32,456 nt of DNA from Pseudomonadota bacterium (GTDB lineage: Bacteria; Pseudomonadota; Alphaproteobacteria; Rhodobacterales; Rhodobacteraceae). Both the position numbers and the translations under genes were made by a program. The stretch lies in the NCBI GenBank assembly GCA_018240425.1, contig JAFEFU010000065.1:1-32456 (forward strand), read 5' to 3'. Below, piece after piece: positions 20,466 to 28,719 of the stretch; position 1 is the first letter of the stretch; every line of letters starts with the position of its first letter. The notes below the pieces were generated by a model. It saw only the letters and a program-made list of their open reading frames with translations. It was not told the origin of the DNA and made no database searches.

Positions 20466-21602
20466 CTACTTCAGCAACCCGTGCAGCGTCCGCAGCAGGT
20501 GCGCGACCCCCCCGGCGGTGGTCATCACCCCCGGCGACAGGCGGAGCGTCCGCCCCCGGGCGTCGGCGGCGATGCCTTTTTCGCGCAGCCCGGCGATGAC
20601 GTGCGGCGCCGGCCGGTCCCCGGGCAGAAGCGCCATGACCGACCCGCCGCGCGCCGCCTCGGCGCGGGGCGAGACGAAGGGCAGGCCAAGCGCCGCGATC
20701 CCCTCGCCGATCTCGTCCGACAGCGCGCGGTTCTGGGCAAGGATCGCCGCCTTGTCCTGGCCCGCGTGCCAGTCGAGCGCCGGCAGGCTGGCGGCGGCGG
20801 CCATGATCCCCGGCGTGCCGTGGTCGAAGCGGCGGATGTCGGGGGCATAGCTGAAGCGGTCGAAGTCCCAGTTGAACGGGTCGGGCTGGCTGAACCAGCC
20901 GCGGAGCGTGGGGCGGGCCTCGGCGATCAGGCCCGGCGCGACATGCAGCATCCCGGCGCCGGGCGATCCGCACATCCATTTCAGGCTGGTCGACAGGGTG
21001 AAATCGACGGCGGGCGCCATCGCGTCGAAGGGCAGGAGGCCGGCGCCCTGGGTGATGTCCGCCCCGATCAGGCTGCCCATCCTTCGGCCATGCGCGATCA
21101 GCGGCCCGAGGTCGCTGCGGTGCGACGAGGTCGACGAGACCCAGGTCAGGAGCGCCAGCCCCACGTCCGCGCCCCAGCGGGCAAGGATGTCCTCGTCCTC
21201 GACCCAGTGGGCGCCGGGCCGGAGGGGAACCGTGTCGAGGGTGAAGCCCCGGCTGTCCTGAAGGCCCGCCAGCAGGAAATGCACCGAGGGGAAGCAGTCG
21301 CCGGCCACCAGAAGCCGCCGCCCGCGCAGGGCTGCGTCAGGCAGGGCGCCGATCAGCGCGCCCAGCCCCGCCGTCACGCTTTCGGTTGCGGTCACCGTGC
21401 CTTCGGGCGCGCCGATGATCGCCCGCCAGCGGTCGATGTAGGATTGCCGCACGCCCAGGGCATAGGGCCATTGCAGGTCGTCGGCGCGGCCCCAGACCTC
21501 GGAGAACCTCGCCATGCCTTCGGCCATGTCGCGGGCCTTGCCCGGATACTGGCCGATCGAGTGATAGAGGAAGTAGCCCTGTCCGTCAGGTGCGCCTGCC
21601 AT
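20466..21602 (-). CDS. Kynureninase-like aminotransferase class V-fold PLP enzyme
   Basis: The 378-residue fold-type I PLP protein has the cofactor aspartate in GADITQGAG (D182), the Schiff-base lysine K208 in STSLKWMCGSPGAG, and a GWFSQP...F...FDHGTP region that parallels the GWWGH...F...GTP region of kynureninase. It is shorter than typical kynureninase (400-420), and the context is a crotonase and an exporter, not tryptophan-pathway genes, so the substrate may not be kynurenine. I chose the ATG at 21602, with GGTGGAG just upstream; an in-frame TTG at 21632 overlaps the probable -10 box. The last 15 bases of the gene are followed by a 13/15 identical tandem copy (20451-20465). Confidence 0.82.
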   Translation of the reverse strand: MAGAPDGQGYFLYHSIGQYPGKARDMAEGMARFSEVWGRADDLQWPYALGVRQSYIDRWRAIIGAPEGTVTATESVTAGLGALIGALPDAALRGRRLLVAGDCFPSVHFLLAGLQDSRGFTLDTVPLRPGAHWVEDEDILARWGADVGLALLTWVSSTSSHRSDLGPLIAHGRRMGSLIGADITQGAGLLPFDAMAPAVDFTLSTSLKWMCGSPGAGMLHVAPGLIAEARPTLRGWFSQPDPFNWDFDRFSYAPDIRRFDHGTPGIMAAAASLPALDWHAGQDKAAILAQNRALSDEIGEGIAALGLPFVSPRAEAARGGSVMALLPGDRPAPHVIAGLREKGIAADARGRTLRLSPGVMTTAGGVAHLLRTLHGLLK

Positions 21603-21628
21603 CGCCGTCTCCACCGGTTCGCGCCGCG

Positions 21629-21667
21629 ACAATAGCGGGAGGGGCGGGGAAGTAAATGCAAATGCAT
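21629..21667 (-). promoter_or_regulatory. Probable promoter of the kynureninase-like gene with an overlapping inverted repeat
   Basis: On the minus strand TTTACT (21656-21651) and TATTGT (21634-21629) are 16 bases apart and point to a start about 20 bases before the chosen ATG. Abutting the -35 box is an inverted repeat ATGCA-AA-TGCAT (21656-21667), AT-rich in a GC-rich setting and located between two divergent genes. It is a plausible repressor or activator site; the protein that would bind is not in the window. Confidence 0.45.
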
Positions 21668-21739
21668 GTATCGCGGCGGGCAGGATGGCATTCCCCTGCG
21701 GGCTCTGGCAGGGTGGGGCGAGCCTTGCCGGAGCCCGCG

Positions 21740-22537
21740 ATGACCGACTTCGCCGACCTGAACCTGCACAACCTTGCCGCCCGGCTGGACGGGCAGGGGA
21801 TCGCCACCGTCAGCCTGAACCGCGCGGCCAAGCGCAACGCGCTCGATTCGGCGACGGTCGAGGAGCTGGTCGCCCTCTTCTCGGCCATTCCGCGCCGGGG
21901 GGTGCGCGCGGTGATCCTGCGCGGCGAGGGCAGCCATTTCTGCGCCGGGCTCGATCTGGTCGAGCATCATGGCGCCGACCGGACCCCGGCCGAGTTCATG
22001 CATCTCTGCCTGCGCTGGCACGAGGCCTTCAACAAGATGGAATATGGCGGCGTGCCGGTCATTGCGGCGCTGAAGGGCGCCGTCGTGGGCGGCGGGCTGG
22101 AACTTGCCTCGGCCGCGCATGTCCGCGTGGCCGACCGCACCACCTATTTCGCCCTGCCCGAGGGCCAGCGCGGCCTCTTCACCGGCGGCGGCGCGACGAT
22201 CCGGGTCGCAGGGCTGGTCGGCAAGGCGCGGATGATCGACATGATGCTGACCGGGCGCATCTATCAGGGGCAGGAGGCCGTCGACGTGGGCCTGGCTCAG
22301 TATCTTGTCGAGGATGCCGAGGCAAAAGCGCGCGAACTGGCCGAGGCCGCCGCCGCCAACCTGCCCCTGACCAATTTCGCCATCTGCTCGGCCATCAGCC
22401 ACATGCAGAACATGTCGGCGCTGGATGCGGCCTATGCCGAGGCGGTGGTGGCGGGCGTGGTCAACACCCAGCCCGAGGCCCGGGCGCGGCTGAAGGCCTT
22501 CGCCGACAAGACCGCCGCCCGCGTCCGCCCCGAGTAG
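21740..22537 (+). CDS. Crotonase/enoyl-CoA hydratase family protein
   Basis: The 265-residue protein has the crotonase fold: [13 protein letters not shown] (residues 24-36), the oxyanion-hole segment [12 protein letters not shown] (62-73) and [20 protein letters not shown] (113-132). Both general acid/base glutamates of classical enoyl-CoA hydratase are present by motif: E121 in GGGLE and E141 in ALPEGQRGL. It should therefore hydrate a 2-enoyl-CoA or do a related reaction; the acyl group is unknown. The ATG at 21740 has GGAG upstream at good spacing. A DMT exporter gene follows after 16 bases in what looks like one transcript, and the kynureninase-like gene is divergent. Confidence 0.9.
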   Translation: MTDFADLNLHNLAARLDGQGIATVSLNRAAKRNALDSATVEELVALFSAIPRRGVRAVILRGEGSHFCAGLDLVEHHGADRTPAEFMHLCLRWHEAFNKMEYGGVPVIAALKGAVVGGGLELASAAHVRVADRTTYFALPEGQRGLFTGGGATIRVAGLVGKARMIDMMLTGRIYQGQEAVDVGLAQYLVEDAEAKARELAEAAAANLPLTNFAICSAISHMQNMSALDAAYAEAVVAGVVNTQPEARARLKAFADKTAARVRPE

Positions 22538-22553
22538 GGCCGGAGCGGCAGGG

Positions 22554-23489
22554 ATGCGCAACACCGACACGCCCTTGAAGGGGATCGGGCTGAAGCTCTT
22601 CTCGGTCCTTGTCTTCATGACGCTCGGCACGCTCATCAAGATCATCGCCCACAGGGTGCCGCCGGGCGAGGTGGTGTTCTTCCGCTCGGCCTTCGCCATC
22701 CCGGTGATCCTGATCTGGCTGGTCTGGGCGCGCGACCTGGCTGGCGGGCTCGCCACCCGCAACTACATGGGGCATTTCTGGCGCGGGCTGGCGGGGACGA
22801 CGGCGATGGGCTTCGGCTTTGCCGGGCTGGGCCTTCTGCCCCTGCCGGAAGTCACCGCCATCGGCTATGCCGCGCCGCTGCTGACCGTGGTGTTCGCCGC
22901 GATGTTCCTTGGCGAGGAGGTGCGCCTGTTCCGCCTCGTCGCGGTGGGGATCGGGCTGGTCGGGGTTCTCATCATCATGTCGCCCAACCTGACCGCGCTG
23001 CGTGGTGGCAATGCCGGCGCGACCGAGGCGCTCGGCGCGGTCGTCGTCCTGGTGGGCGCGGTCTTCACCGCTCTGGCCCAGGTCTTCGTCCGCCGCCTCG
23101 TCTCAACCGAGACGACCAGCGCCATCGTCTTCTTCTTCTCGCTGAACTCAGCACTTCTGGCGCTGGTCACGCTGCCCTTCGGCTGGGTCTGGCCCGATCC
23201 GGCAACCGCGGCGATCCTCGTCATGACCGGGCTTCTGGGCGGCGTCGGCCAGGTGTTCCTGACCTCGTGCTACCGCTATGCCGATGCCTCGGTGGTGGCG
23301 CCCTTCGAATATGCCTCGATGATCCTGTCGATAGCGATCGGCTATGTCGGCTTTGGCGAGGTGCCGGGCCGGGCGACGCTTCTCGGCGCGGCCATCGTCA
23401 TCCTCGCCGGGATCATCATCATCTGGCGCGAGCATCAGCTGGGCCTCGAGCGTGTCCGCCAGCGGCAGGCGATGACGCCGCAGGGGTAG
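22554..23489 (+). CDS. DMT-family (EamA) transporter
   Basis: The 311-residue integral membrane protein has about ten hydrophobic segments arranged as two EamA repeats (about 8-140 and 155-290), the usual layout of drug/metabolite exporters. Each repeat ends with the alternating Pro/Gly and small-residue helix typical of the family (ITAIGYAAPLLTVVFAAMFL in the first, VVAPFEYASMILSIAIGYV in the second). It opens with a short cytoplasmic tail (MRNTDTPLKGIGLKL). GGAG lies upstream of the ATG. Its position after the crotonase suggests export of a metabolite of that pathway, but substrates of this family cannot be predicted. It is followed by the 335-base structured intergenic region. Confidence 0.93.
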   Translation: MRNTDTPLKGIGLKLFSVLVFMTLGTLIKIIAHRVPPGEVVFFRSAFAIPVILIWLVWARDLAGGLATRNYMGHFWRGLAGTTAMGFGFAGLGLLPLPEVTAIGYAAPLLTVVFAAMFLGEEVRLFRLVAVGIGLVGVLIIMSPNLTALRGGNAGATEALGAVVVLVGAVFTALAQVFVRRLVSTETTSAIVFFFSLNSALLALVTLPFGWVWPDPATAAILVMTGLLGGVGQVFLTSCYRYADASVVAPFEYASMILSIAIGYVGFGEVPGRATLLGAAIVILAGIIIIWREHQLGLERVRQRQAMTPQG

Positions 23490-23497
23490 GGTGAGAC

Positions 23498-23770
23498 CCG
23501 GTCAATTCAAGGAATTGCCGGTCGTCATTGATGCGCGGCGGACCGGGCGACGCGCCGGTGGCGCGTCGCCCGGTCCGTTGGCCGAAGCGCAAGCGCAGGC
23601 CAAGGGGTTGTCGACCGTCCCGAACGTTCGGGCACGGACAGCGCCCGCCCAGGTGGGGGCGAAGCCCCCGCCGCCCCGTGGGCGGGGGCTGGCCGTGCGC
23701 CAGGCGCACGGCGGGGCAGGCCGAGACCGGTTGCCGGACGCGCGAGGCAATGGCCTCGCGCTCGGTCGCC
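23498..23770 (+). repeat. Structured intergenic element, copy A (no gene in 23490-23824)
   Basis: No credible gene occupies this convergent gap. It holds a series of hairpins: 23498-23521 (CAATTC/GAATTG with a CCGG clamp), an 18-bp perfect stem 23539-23556/23560-23577, TTGGCC/GGCCAA (23578-23603), 23615-23637 around CCCGAACGTTCGGG, a two-part stem 23640-23690 with inner GAA-loop hairpin 23652-23672, 23692-23712, and GCGCGAGGC-AATG-GCCTCGCGC (23740-23761). The last 120 bases align, hairpin by hairpin and with compensatory changes, to 31124-31247. The strand given is the alignment direction; the true strand is unknown. Confidence 0.7.
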
Positions 23771-23794
23771 GTTGTCGATTGAGTGACAGGTCTT

Positions 23795-23820
23795 GGCAGG
23801 CGTGCCGTCAGATGCCTGCC
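23795..23820. terminator. Hairpin downstream of dtd (possible terminator)
   Basis: GGCAGGC (23795-23801) pairs with GCCTGCC (23814-23820) around a 12-base loop, five bases beyond the dtd stop codon on the minus strand. No T-run follows, so an intrinsic terminator is not certain. Confidence 0.35.
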
Positions 23821-23824
23821 CCGC

Positions 23825-24262
23825 TCAGCCGTCCAGCCAGATCGTCACCGGCCCCTGGTTGACCAGCGCCACGTCCATGTCGGCGCCGAAGCGGCCGGTC
23901 TCGACGGCGATCCCTCGCCCGCGCAAGGCCGCCGCGAAATGCAGATAGAGCCGCTCGCCCACGTCGGGCGGCGCCGCGGCCGAGAAGCCCGGACGGTTCC
24001 CGCGCGACGTGTCGGCGGCCAGGGTGAACTGGCTGACGACCAGTGCCGCGCCGCCAGTGTCGAGAAGCGAGCGGTTCATCTTGCCGGCCTCGTCGCGGAA
24101 GATGCGCAGGCGCGCGATCCGCGCCGCAAGCGCCTCGGCCCGGCCCTCGTCGTCACCCGTCATCGCGCAGACAAGGATCAACAGCCCCGGCCCGATCGCG
24201 CCCGCCTCCTGCCCGCCCACGGTGACGCGGGCCTCGCGGACGCGCTGGACCAGCGCCCTCAT
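23825..24262 (-). CDS. dtd: D-aminoacyl-tRNA deacylase
   Basis: This cytoplasmic dimeric enzyme removes D-amino acids (and glycine from tRNA-Ala) from mischarged tRNAs. The 145-residue product is full length and carries both family signatures: [17 protein letters not shown] (residues 77-93, with T80) and the cross-subunit NQGPVT (135-140). The N-terminus [17 protein letters not shown] is typical. Its ATG overlaps the stop of the PfkB-kinase gene as ATGA (24259-24262), so the two are translationally coupled. Confidence 0.97.
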   Translation of the reverse strand: MRALVQRVREARVTVGGQEAGAIGPGLLILVCAMTGDDEGRAEALAARIARLRIFRDEAGKMNRSLLDTGGAALVVSQFTLAADTSRGNRPGFSAAAPPDVGERLYLHFAAALRGRGIAVETGRFGADMDVALVNQGPVTIWLDG

Positions 24263-25185
24263 CGCGCCAGCTCCGCCGCCCAGGGCGGATTGGCGCCCGC
24301 CCGCGACACCGTGACCGCCGCGGCCCGCACCCCGAGGTCGAGTGCCGCCCCGAGGTCGGCGCGCGACAGGCGGGCGATCCCCTCGCGGGTCAGGGCCCCG
24401 GCCCGTTCGAGGCCCGCGAGAACACCTGCGTTGAACGTGTCGCCGGCCCCGACCGTGTCGGCCACCGCAACCGGCTCGGCCGGGCGGAAGACCGTCTCGG
24501 TCCGGGTGAAGGCGTGGGCCCCCTTCGCGCCCTCGGTGACGAGGACCAGCCGCGGTCCGCGGTCGAGGACCGCCTGCGCGCGGTCCCCGATCCCGCCCGG
24601 CCCGAGAAGCCAGGCCATGTCCTCGTCCGAGAGTTTCACGATGTCGCAGGCGGCGATCATCCGGCCGAGGCGGGCGCGGACGGCGGCTTCGTCGGTGATG
24701 AAGCCGGGGCGGATGTTCGGGTCGATCATCGTCACCGTCCGGCCGGCCTCGCGCATCAGAAGCGCCTCGAAGGCGCTGCCGCAGGGTTCGCCCACCAGGC
24801 TGATGCCGCCGAGGAACAGGGCGGCGATGCTGTCGGGCAGGGCCGGCAGGTCGGCGGGCGAGAGAGTGCGCCCGGCGGTCCCCTCGTCGTAGAAGGCATA
24901 GCGCGCCTGCCCGTCCTGAAGCTGCACGAAGGCCAGCGTCGTCGGGCGCGCCCGGCGCGGAGCGAGCGACGCGTCCACTCCTGACGCCGCCAGCGCCCGG
25001 GCGAGCATCTGCCCGAAGAGGTCGGTGGACAGGCCGCCGAAATAGCCCGCCGCCGCACCCAGCCGGCCGAGCGCGATGGCCGTGTTGAAGATCGCGCCGC
25101 CCGCATGGGGGGCAAAGGCGGCCTCGCCCTCGGCCGTGGTGCGCGGCAGCATGTCGATCAGGGCCTCGCCGCAACAGAGGATCAT
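24259..25185 (-). CDS. PfkB-family carbohydrate kinase (fructokinase-like)
   Basis: The 308-residue ribokinase-fold enzyme has the N-terminal sugar-binding [15 protein letters not shown] (residues 29-43) and the C-terminal signature [12 protein letters not shown] (243-254) with catalytic base D249 and the anion hole [14 protein letters not shown] and [13 protein letters not shown] are typical of fructokinase-type members. It should phosphorylate a hexose or similar sugar with ATP; fructose is a guess based on overall look. GGAGGGG lies upstream of the ATG. It overlaps dtd by four bases, a pairing with no evident metabolic logic. Confidence 0.92.
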   Translation of the reverse strand: MILCCGEALIDMLPRTTAEGEAAFAPHAGGAIFNTAIALGRLGAAAGYFGGLSTDLFGQMLARALAASGVDASLAPRRARPTTLAFVQLQDGQARYAFYDEGTAGRTLSPADLPALPDSIAALFLGGISLVGEPCGSAFEALLMREAGRTVTMIDPNIRPGFITDEAAVRARLGRMIAACDIVKLSDEDMAWLLGPGGIGDRAQAVLDRGPRLVLVTEGAKGAHAFTRTETVFRPAEPVAVADTVGAGDTFNAGVLAGLERAGALTREGIARLSRADLGAALDLGVRAAAVTVSRAGANPPWAAELAR

Positions 25186-25264
25186 CGGTCGGCCCCTCCG
25201 GGGGATGATGGCGCAAACATGCCCGCAATACCCCGGCCGGCGCGCGCTGAAAAGGGCCGGGCGG

Positions 25265-26407
25265 TCATGGCGGCGTCTGCCCCTGGCCCCAGGGCAGCAG
25301 GTCGGGGTTCTGCATCAGCCAGGCACCCCCGCCGAACAGAAGCGCCAGGGCGAGGAAGAAGGCAGCGATCTTCACCCAGGACCAGGGACGCTCGCCCTCG
25401 ACCTTGCCGGTCTGGCCGTTCACGACAAACCGGAAGCTCTGGCCGCGAAAACGGTAGGCGGCGGTCCAGACCGGCAGGAGGACATGCTTGAAGGTCTGGC
25501 CGCTGACCTCGGTCTGCGCGGCGAGGACCTCCTGCCGGTCGCCGCCGATGTCGAAGCGGATGTCGCGGTCGATCATCCGGTCCATGTAGGCCCGCGCCTC
25601 GCCCATGCCCTGGTCGGGCGTCACGCTGTAGGCCTCGCTGCGGAACCCGGCGAGGAACTCGGGCTGGTAGGGCTGGAGCAAGCTCAGATCCCAGGGCAGA
25701 AGCGCCTCGGTATGGCCCTCGGGCAGCGAGTGCGAGGCAAGGACCAGGACGTCGTCGAAGGCGCGCTGCACCTGGCCGCTGGCCGCCGACCAGCTGACGC
25801 GCGCGACCTGGCGCAACTCGGTGCGCATGGCGCCGGCCGCGTCGCGGACGGTGACCGGCCGGGTCTCGTAACAGACGGTTCCGCGCCGGCCGCTGTAGGC
25901 GGTGCGGGTCTGGGCGTCGAAGGTCCAGTAGGGCACATAGACCCCTTCGAGGGCGCGGCCTCCGCGGGCGAAGGCGGCAAGGCCCGAGGGCGCGAACCAC
26001 AGCCCGCCCAGCCAGCGCTGCATGGCCGCGCGGGCGGCGGCCCCGGTCACGGCAAAGGGCGCGACGGCGTGGGGGCGGATGCGGCGGGCGGGATCGGGGC
26101 CGGCCACGATCGGGGTGGCGCAGAAGGGGCAGGCGCTGGAGTGGACCGCCGCGTCAAATCCGACCTCGGCCCCGCAGTTTGGGCAGCGGCCAAGGCGGCG
26201 CAGTTCGGTCGCGGCCTCGGGCAGCTGGGCCTCGATCCCGGCGCGGAAGGCGGTCTCGGGGATCGAGCCGGGGGGAACAGGGCCGGCGGGCAGCGGCTCG
26301 CGGTTGCCGCAATGGTCGCAGACAAGGCCGCCATATTCGGGCGAGAAGCGCAGCGCCGCCCCGCAGGTGGCGCACGGAAAGGAACTGCCTTCGGACGGTT
26401 GCATCAT
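25265..26407 (-). CDS. Double zinc-ribbon protein with C-terminal membrane anchor (YdjG-like)
   Basis: The 380-residue protein has two N-terminal zinc ribbons: C12/C15...C30/C33 and C75/C78...C93/C96, each CxxC...CxxC. A long middle region (about 110-325) contains GVYVPYWTFDAQT and repeated beta-rich segments, and one transmembrane helix follows at about 345-366 (IAAFFLALALLFGGGAWLM). Proteins of this type are often mislabelled as primosomal protein N' or helicase, but no helicase motif is present. It lies 12 bases after the SPFH gene on the same strand, an arrangement that recalls ydjG/ydjI of Bacillus subtilis. Two tandem ATGs (26407, 26404) are possible starts. Confidence 0.82.
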   Translation of the reverse strand: MMQPSEGSSFPCATCGAALRFSPEYGGLVCDHCGNREPLPAGPVPPGSIPETAFRAGIEAQLPEAATELRRLGRCPNCGAEVGFDAAVHSSACPFCATPIVAGPDPARRIRPHAVAPFAVTGAAARAAMQRWLGGLWFAPSGLAAFARGGRALEGVYVPYWTFDAQTRTAYSGRRGTVCYETRPVTVRDAAGAMRTELRQVARVSWSAASGQVQRAFDDVLVLASHSLPEGHTEALLPWDLSLLQPYQPEFLAGFRSEAYSVTPDQGMGEARAYMDRMIDRDIRFDIGGDRQEVLAAQTEVSGQTFKHVLLPVWTAAYRFRGQSFRFVVNGQTGKVEGERPWSWVKIAAFFLALALLFGGGAWLMQNPDLLPWGQGQTPP

Positions 26408-26419
26408 GTCGCGTCGGCG

Positions 26420-27565
26420 TCAGGCCTTCTTGTCGACCGCAGGCGGGGGCGGGGGCGAGGCGGGCCGGACCGGCGGCACCGGGGGCGGCGCGACAGTGAA
26501 CAGCCGGGCGAGATCGGTGATGTCGCCGGCCCGCGTCCAGCCGTCCATTCCCGGCGCCCAGACCAGCGTCTCGCGGCTCATCCGCCCCTCGGCCACCATC
26601 CGTCCGAGGTTGGCGCGGCTGAAGGGCCCGGTCGCCTGCCCGTCCTCGGCCAGGTGCCAGACCGGCTCGACCGGCGGCGGGGCGGCGGGGGCAGGGGCCG
26701 CGCCCCAGGGGCCCTGCGGCCCCATCTGTGCGCCCATCTGCGCGCCCATCCCCATACCCATCCCGGCGCCGATCGCCGCGCCCATCGCCCCGCCCGCGCC
26801 GCCCTTGCCCAGGGCCTCGGCCGCCGAATACTGGGTGAAGCGGTTCAGGTCGCCGAGGATGCCCATCGAGGTGCGCTTGTCCAGAATCGCCTCGACGTCC
26901 TCGGGCAAGGAGATGTTTTCAATGTAGAACTCCGGGATCTCCAGCCCGTAGGCCGCCACCGCCGGGCCGATCGCCGTGGCGACGATCTGGCCAAGCTGGG
27001 CGGTGTTGGCCGCCATGTCGAGGACCGGGATCTTCGAGGCCGCGATCATCCGGCTGAACTCCTGCACGATGATGTTGCGGATCTGCAGGCTGATCTCGTC
27101 GGCGGTGAACTCGCCGTCGGTGCCGACGATCTCGTGCAGGAACTTGCCGGGGTCCGAGACCCGCATCACATAGGTGCCGAAGGCGCGCAGCCGCGTCGGC
27201 CCGAACTCGGGGTCGCGCAGCATGACCGGGTTCTTGGTGCCCCATTTCTGGTCGGTGAAGCTCGTGGTGTTGACGAAGTAGATTTCCGACTTGAAGGGCG
27301 AATGAAAGCCGTGGTCCCAGTGCTGGAGCGTGGTCAGCACCGGCATGTTGTTGGTCTCGAGCATGTAAAGGCCCGGCTTGAACACGTCGGCGATCTGGCC
27401 CTCGTGGACGAAGACCGCCGCCTGCCCTTCGCGCACGGTCAGCTTGGCGCCGTACTTGATCGCATGGTCATAGCGCTCGAACCGCCAGACCATCGTGTCG
27501 CGCGTGTCGTCGGTCCAGGCGATGATGTCGATGAATTCGCCGGTCAGGAAATCGAGAATACCCAT
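26420..27565 (-). CDS. SPFH-domain protein with C-terminal GYF_2 domain (YdjI-like)
   Basis: The 381-residue protein begins with a short conserved GILDFLTGEFIDIIAW, then an SPFH/band-7-like domain (about 35-240; VREGQAAVFVHEGQIADVFKPG). A glycine/methionine-rich linker follows (about 253-288), then a GYF_2 domain (about 302-357; PVWHLAEDGQATGPFS and WAPGMDGWTRAGDI) and a proline-rich tail. There is no N-terminal membrane helix, as in the class sometimes called virion core protein-like. SPFH proteins scaffold membrane microdomains. The GYF_2 domain suggests binding of a proline-rich or membrane partner. GGGAGAG precedes the ATG at 27565; the longer in-frame start at 27640 encodes unrelated Arg-rich sequence. 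Confidence 0.88.
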   Translation of the reverse strand: MGILDFLTGEFIDIIAWTDDTRDTMVWRFERYDHAIKYGAKLTVREGQAAVFVHEGQIADVFKPGLYMLETNNMPVLTTLQHWDHGFHSPFKSEIYFVNTTSFTDQKWGTKNPVMLRDPEFGPTRLRAFGTYVMRVSDPGKFLHEIVGTDGEFTADEISLQIRNIIVQEFSRMIAASKIPVLDMAANTAQLGQIVATAIGPAVAAYGLEIPEFYIENISLPEDVEAILDKRTSMGILGDLNRFTQYSAAEALGKGGAGGAMGAAIGAGMGMGMGAQMGAQMGPQGPWGAAPAPAAPPPVEPVWHLAEDGQATGPFSRANLGRMVAEGRMSRETLVWAPGMDGWTRAGDITDLARLFTVAPPPVPPVRPASPPPPPAVDKKA

Positions 27566-27655
27566 GCCACTCTCCCGTTGCGCCCCGCCTGACGCGCGGC
27601 GCCCAGGGCAAGAGTGCGACAGGCGCCGCCGCCGTGGCAAGTGTTTCCCCGCAGG

Positions 27656-28648
27656 TCAGCCCGAAGGCGGCTCGCCGGTCAGTTCGGCGGCGATCCGCGC
27701 GACGATCGGGCGCGCCTCCTCGAGCGTCATGCCGGGGCGAAGCCGCAGATCGTAGAGAAGCCGCAGCATCAGTTCGTCCTGCCGCGTCAGGTAGGCGAAT
27801 TCCTGGTTGTCGTTGAAGATCGAGGGGCGCGCCCAGGGGCTGTCGTTGACGAGGCCAAGCGCCTGGGCCAGCTCCTCGTGAAAGCACGAGCGCCGCAAGA
27901 GGGGGGGCAGTTCCGCCCGGATGACGGCGAAGGCGCGGTCATAGACGGGCGAGCGGCCGGGGGAAAAGCTGAAGACGGTGCAATAGATGTCGGGGGTCAG
28001 GCCGGTCGCCGACGAAAGGGCGGCGCGCGAGATCTCGGGGGCGAAGGCCAGGATCTGCGGGGCCGAAGTCCGCCGTTCGGCGGGATTGGCGATCCAGACG
28101 ACGAAGTTCGCCCGCTCGGTCACCATCTCGGCGCGCAGTCCGGTCAGGCGCGACAGCCGCGCGAAATAGGCGGCCACATCGGCGCTGTCGCTGGTGCGTT
28201 CAGCCGGCGGCACGCTCGGGCCGAAGCGGACCTCGACCCGGAGCGGCCCCTGCCAGCGGTGCAGGACGTTCTGCGCGCCGCCCTCGACCAGCCGGCCGCC
28301 GCGTTCAGTGAATTCGTCGAAGAAGGCGATGTTCAGGAAGTTCCGCGCCAGATCGCTGGCCGAAAAGGGCGTGTCCGGCCCGCCGCCGTCGGTGCGCAGC
28401 AGGCCCTGGGCGCGATAGTAGGCCTCGATCCGCCGGTAATGATCCTGCGCCGCCCTGGTTTCCGCATCGACCGCGGGCGCGGCCGCGCCGGGGGCGGCCA
28501 GGCCGCCGGTCGTGGCCGGCCCGGCAGGCGGCGGGGGCACGCAGGCGGTGGCGAGGGTCAGGGCCAGCGCGGCAAGGACCGTCCGGCAAGAGGCCCGCAG
28601 CCTGTGCGGCGATGCTGCGCCCCTCAACTGTCCGATCCTGCGTGACAA
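27656..28648 (-). CDS. DUF2927-domain lipoprotein
   Basis: The protein (330 residues from the 28648 start) opens with a basic stretch, a hydrophobic core and a lipobox LATAC at C36, so it is probably an exported lipoprotein. The DUF2927 domain covers about 95-310, with ARNFLNIAFFDEF, an FVVWIANPAERR strand and RRSCFHEELAQALGLVNDS, whose HEELAQ resembles the HExxx part of a metalloprotease helix but lacks the second histidine. Function is unknown. No ATG fits the signal peptide: TTG at 28648 or TTG at 28627 (with AGGA eight bases upstream) are the possible starts. It lies 90 bases upstream of the SPFH gene on the same strand. Confidence 0.85.
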   Translation of the reverse strand: MSRRIGQLRGAASPHRLRASCRTVLAALALTLATACVPPPPAGPATTGGLAAPGAAAPAVDAETRAAQDHYRRIEAYYRAQGLLRTDGGGPDTPFSASDLARNFLNIAFFDEFTERGGRLVEGGAQNVLHRWQGPLRVEVRFGPSVPPAERTSDSADVAAYFARLSRLTGLRAEMVTERANFVVWIANPAERRTSAPQILAFAPEISRAALSSATGLTPDIYCTVFSFSPGRSPVYDRAFAVIRAELPPLLRRSCFHEELAQALGLVNDSPWARPSIFNDNQEFAYLTRQDELMLRLLYDLRLRPGMTLEEARPIVARIAAELTGEPPSG

Positions 28649-28719
28649 TCAAATCGCCCCTGACCCTGGGGCCGATCCTGTCACGGGCGCCGGCCAAGGT
28701 AAATCCTGCCCGAGCGGGA

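Noticed and set aside
23498..23821. Small open frames inside the intergenic element
   Set aside because: They are Arg/Pro-rich products of palindromic GC DNA, without ribosome-binding sites, and do not align between copies A and B, whereas the hairpins do.
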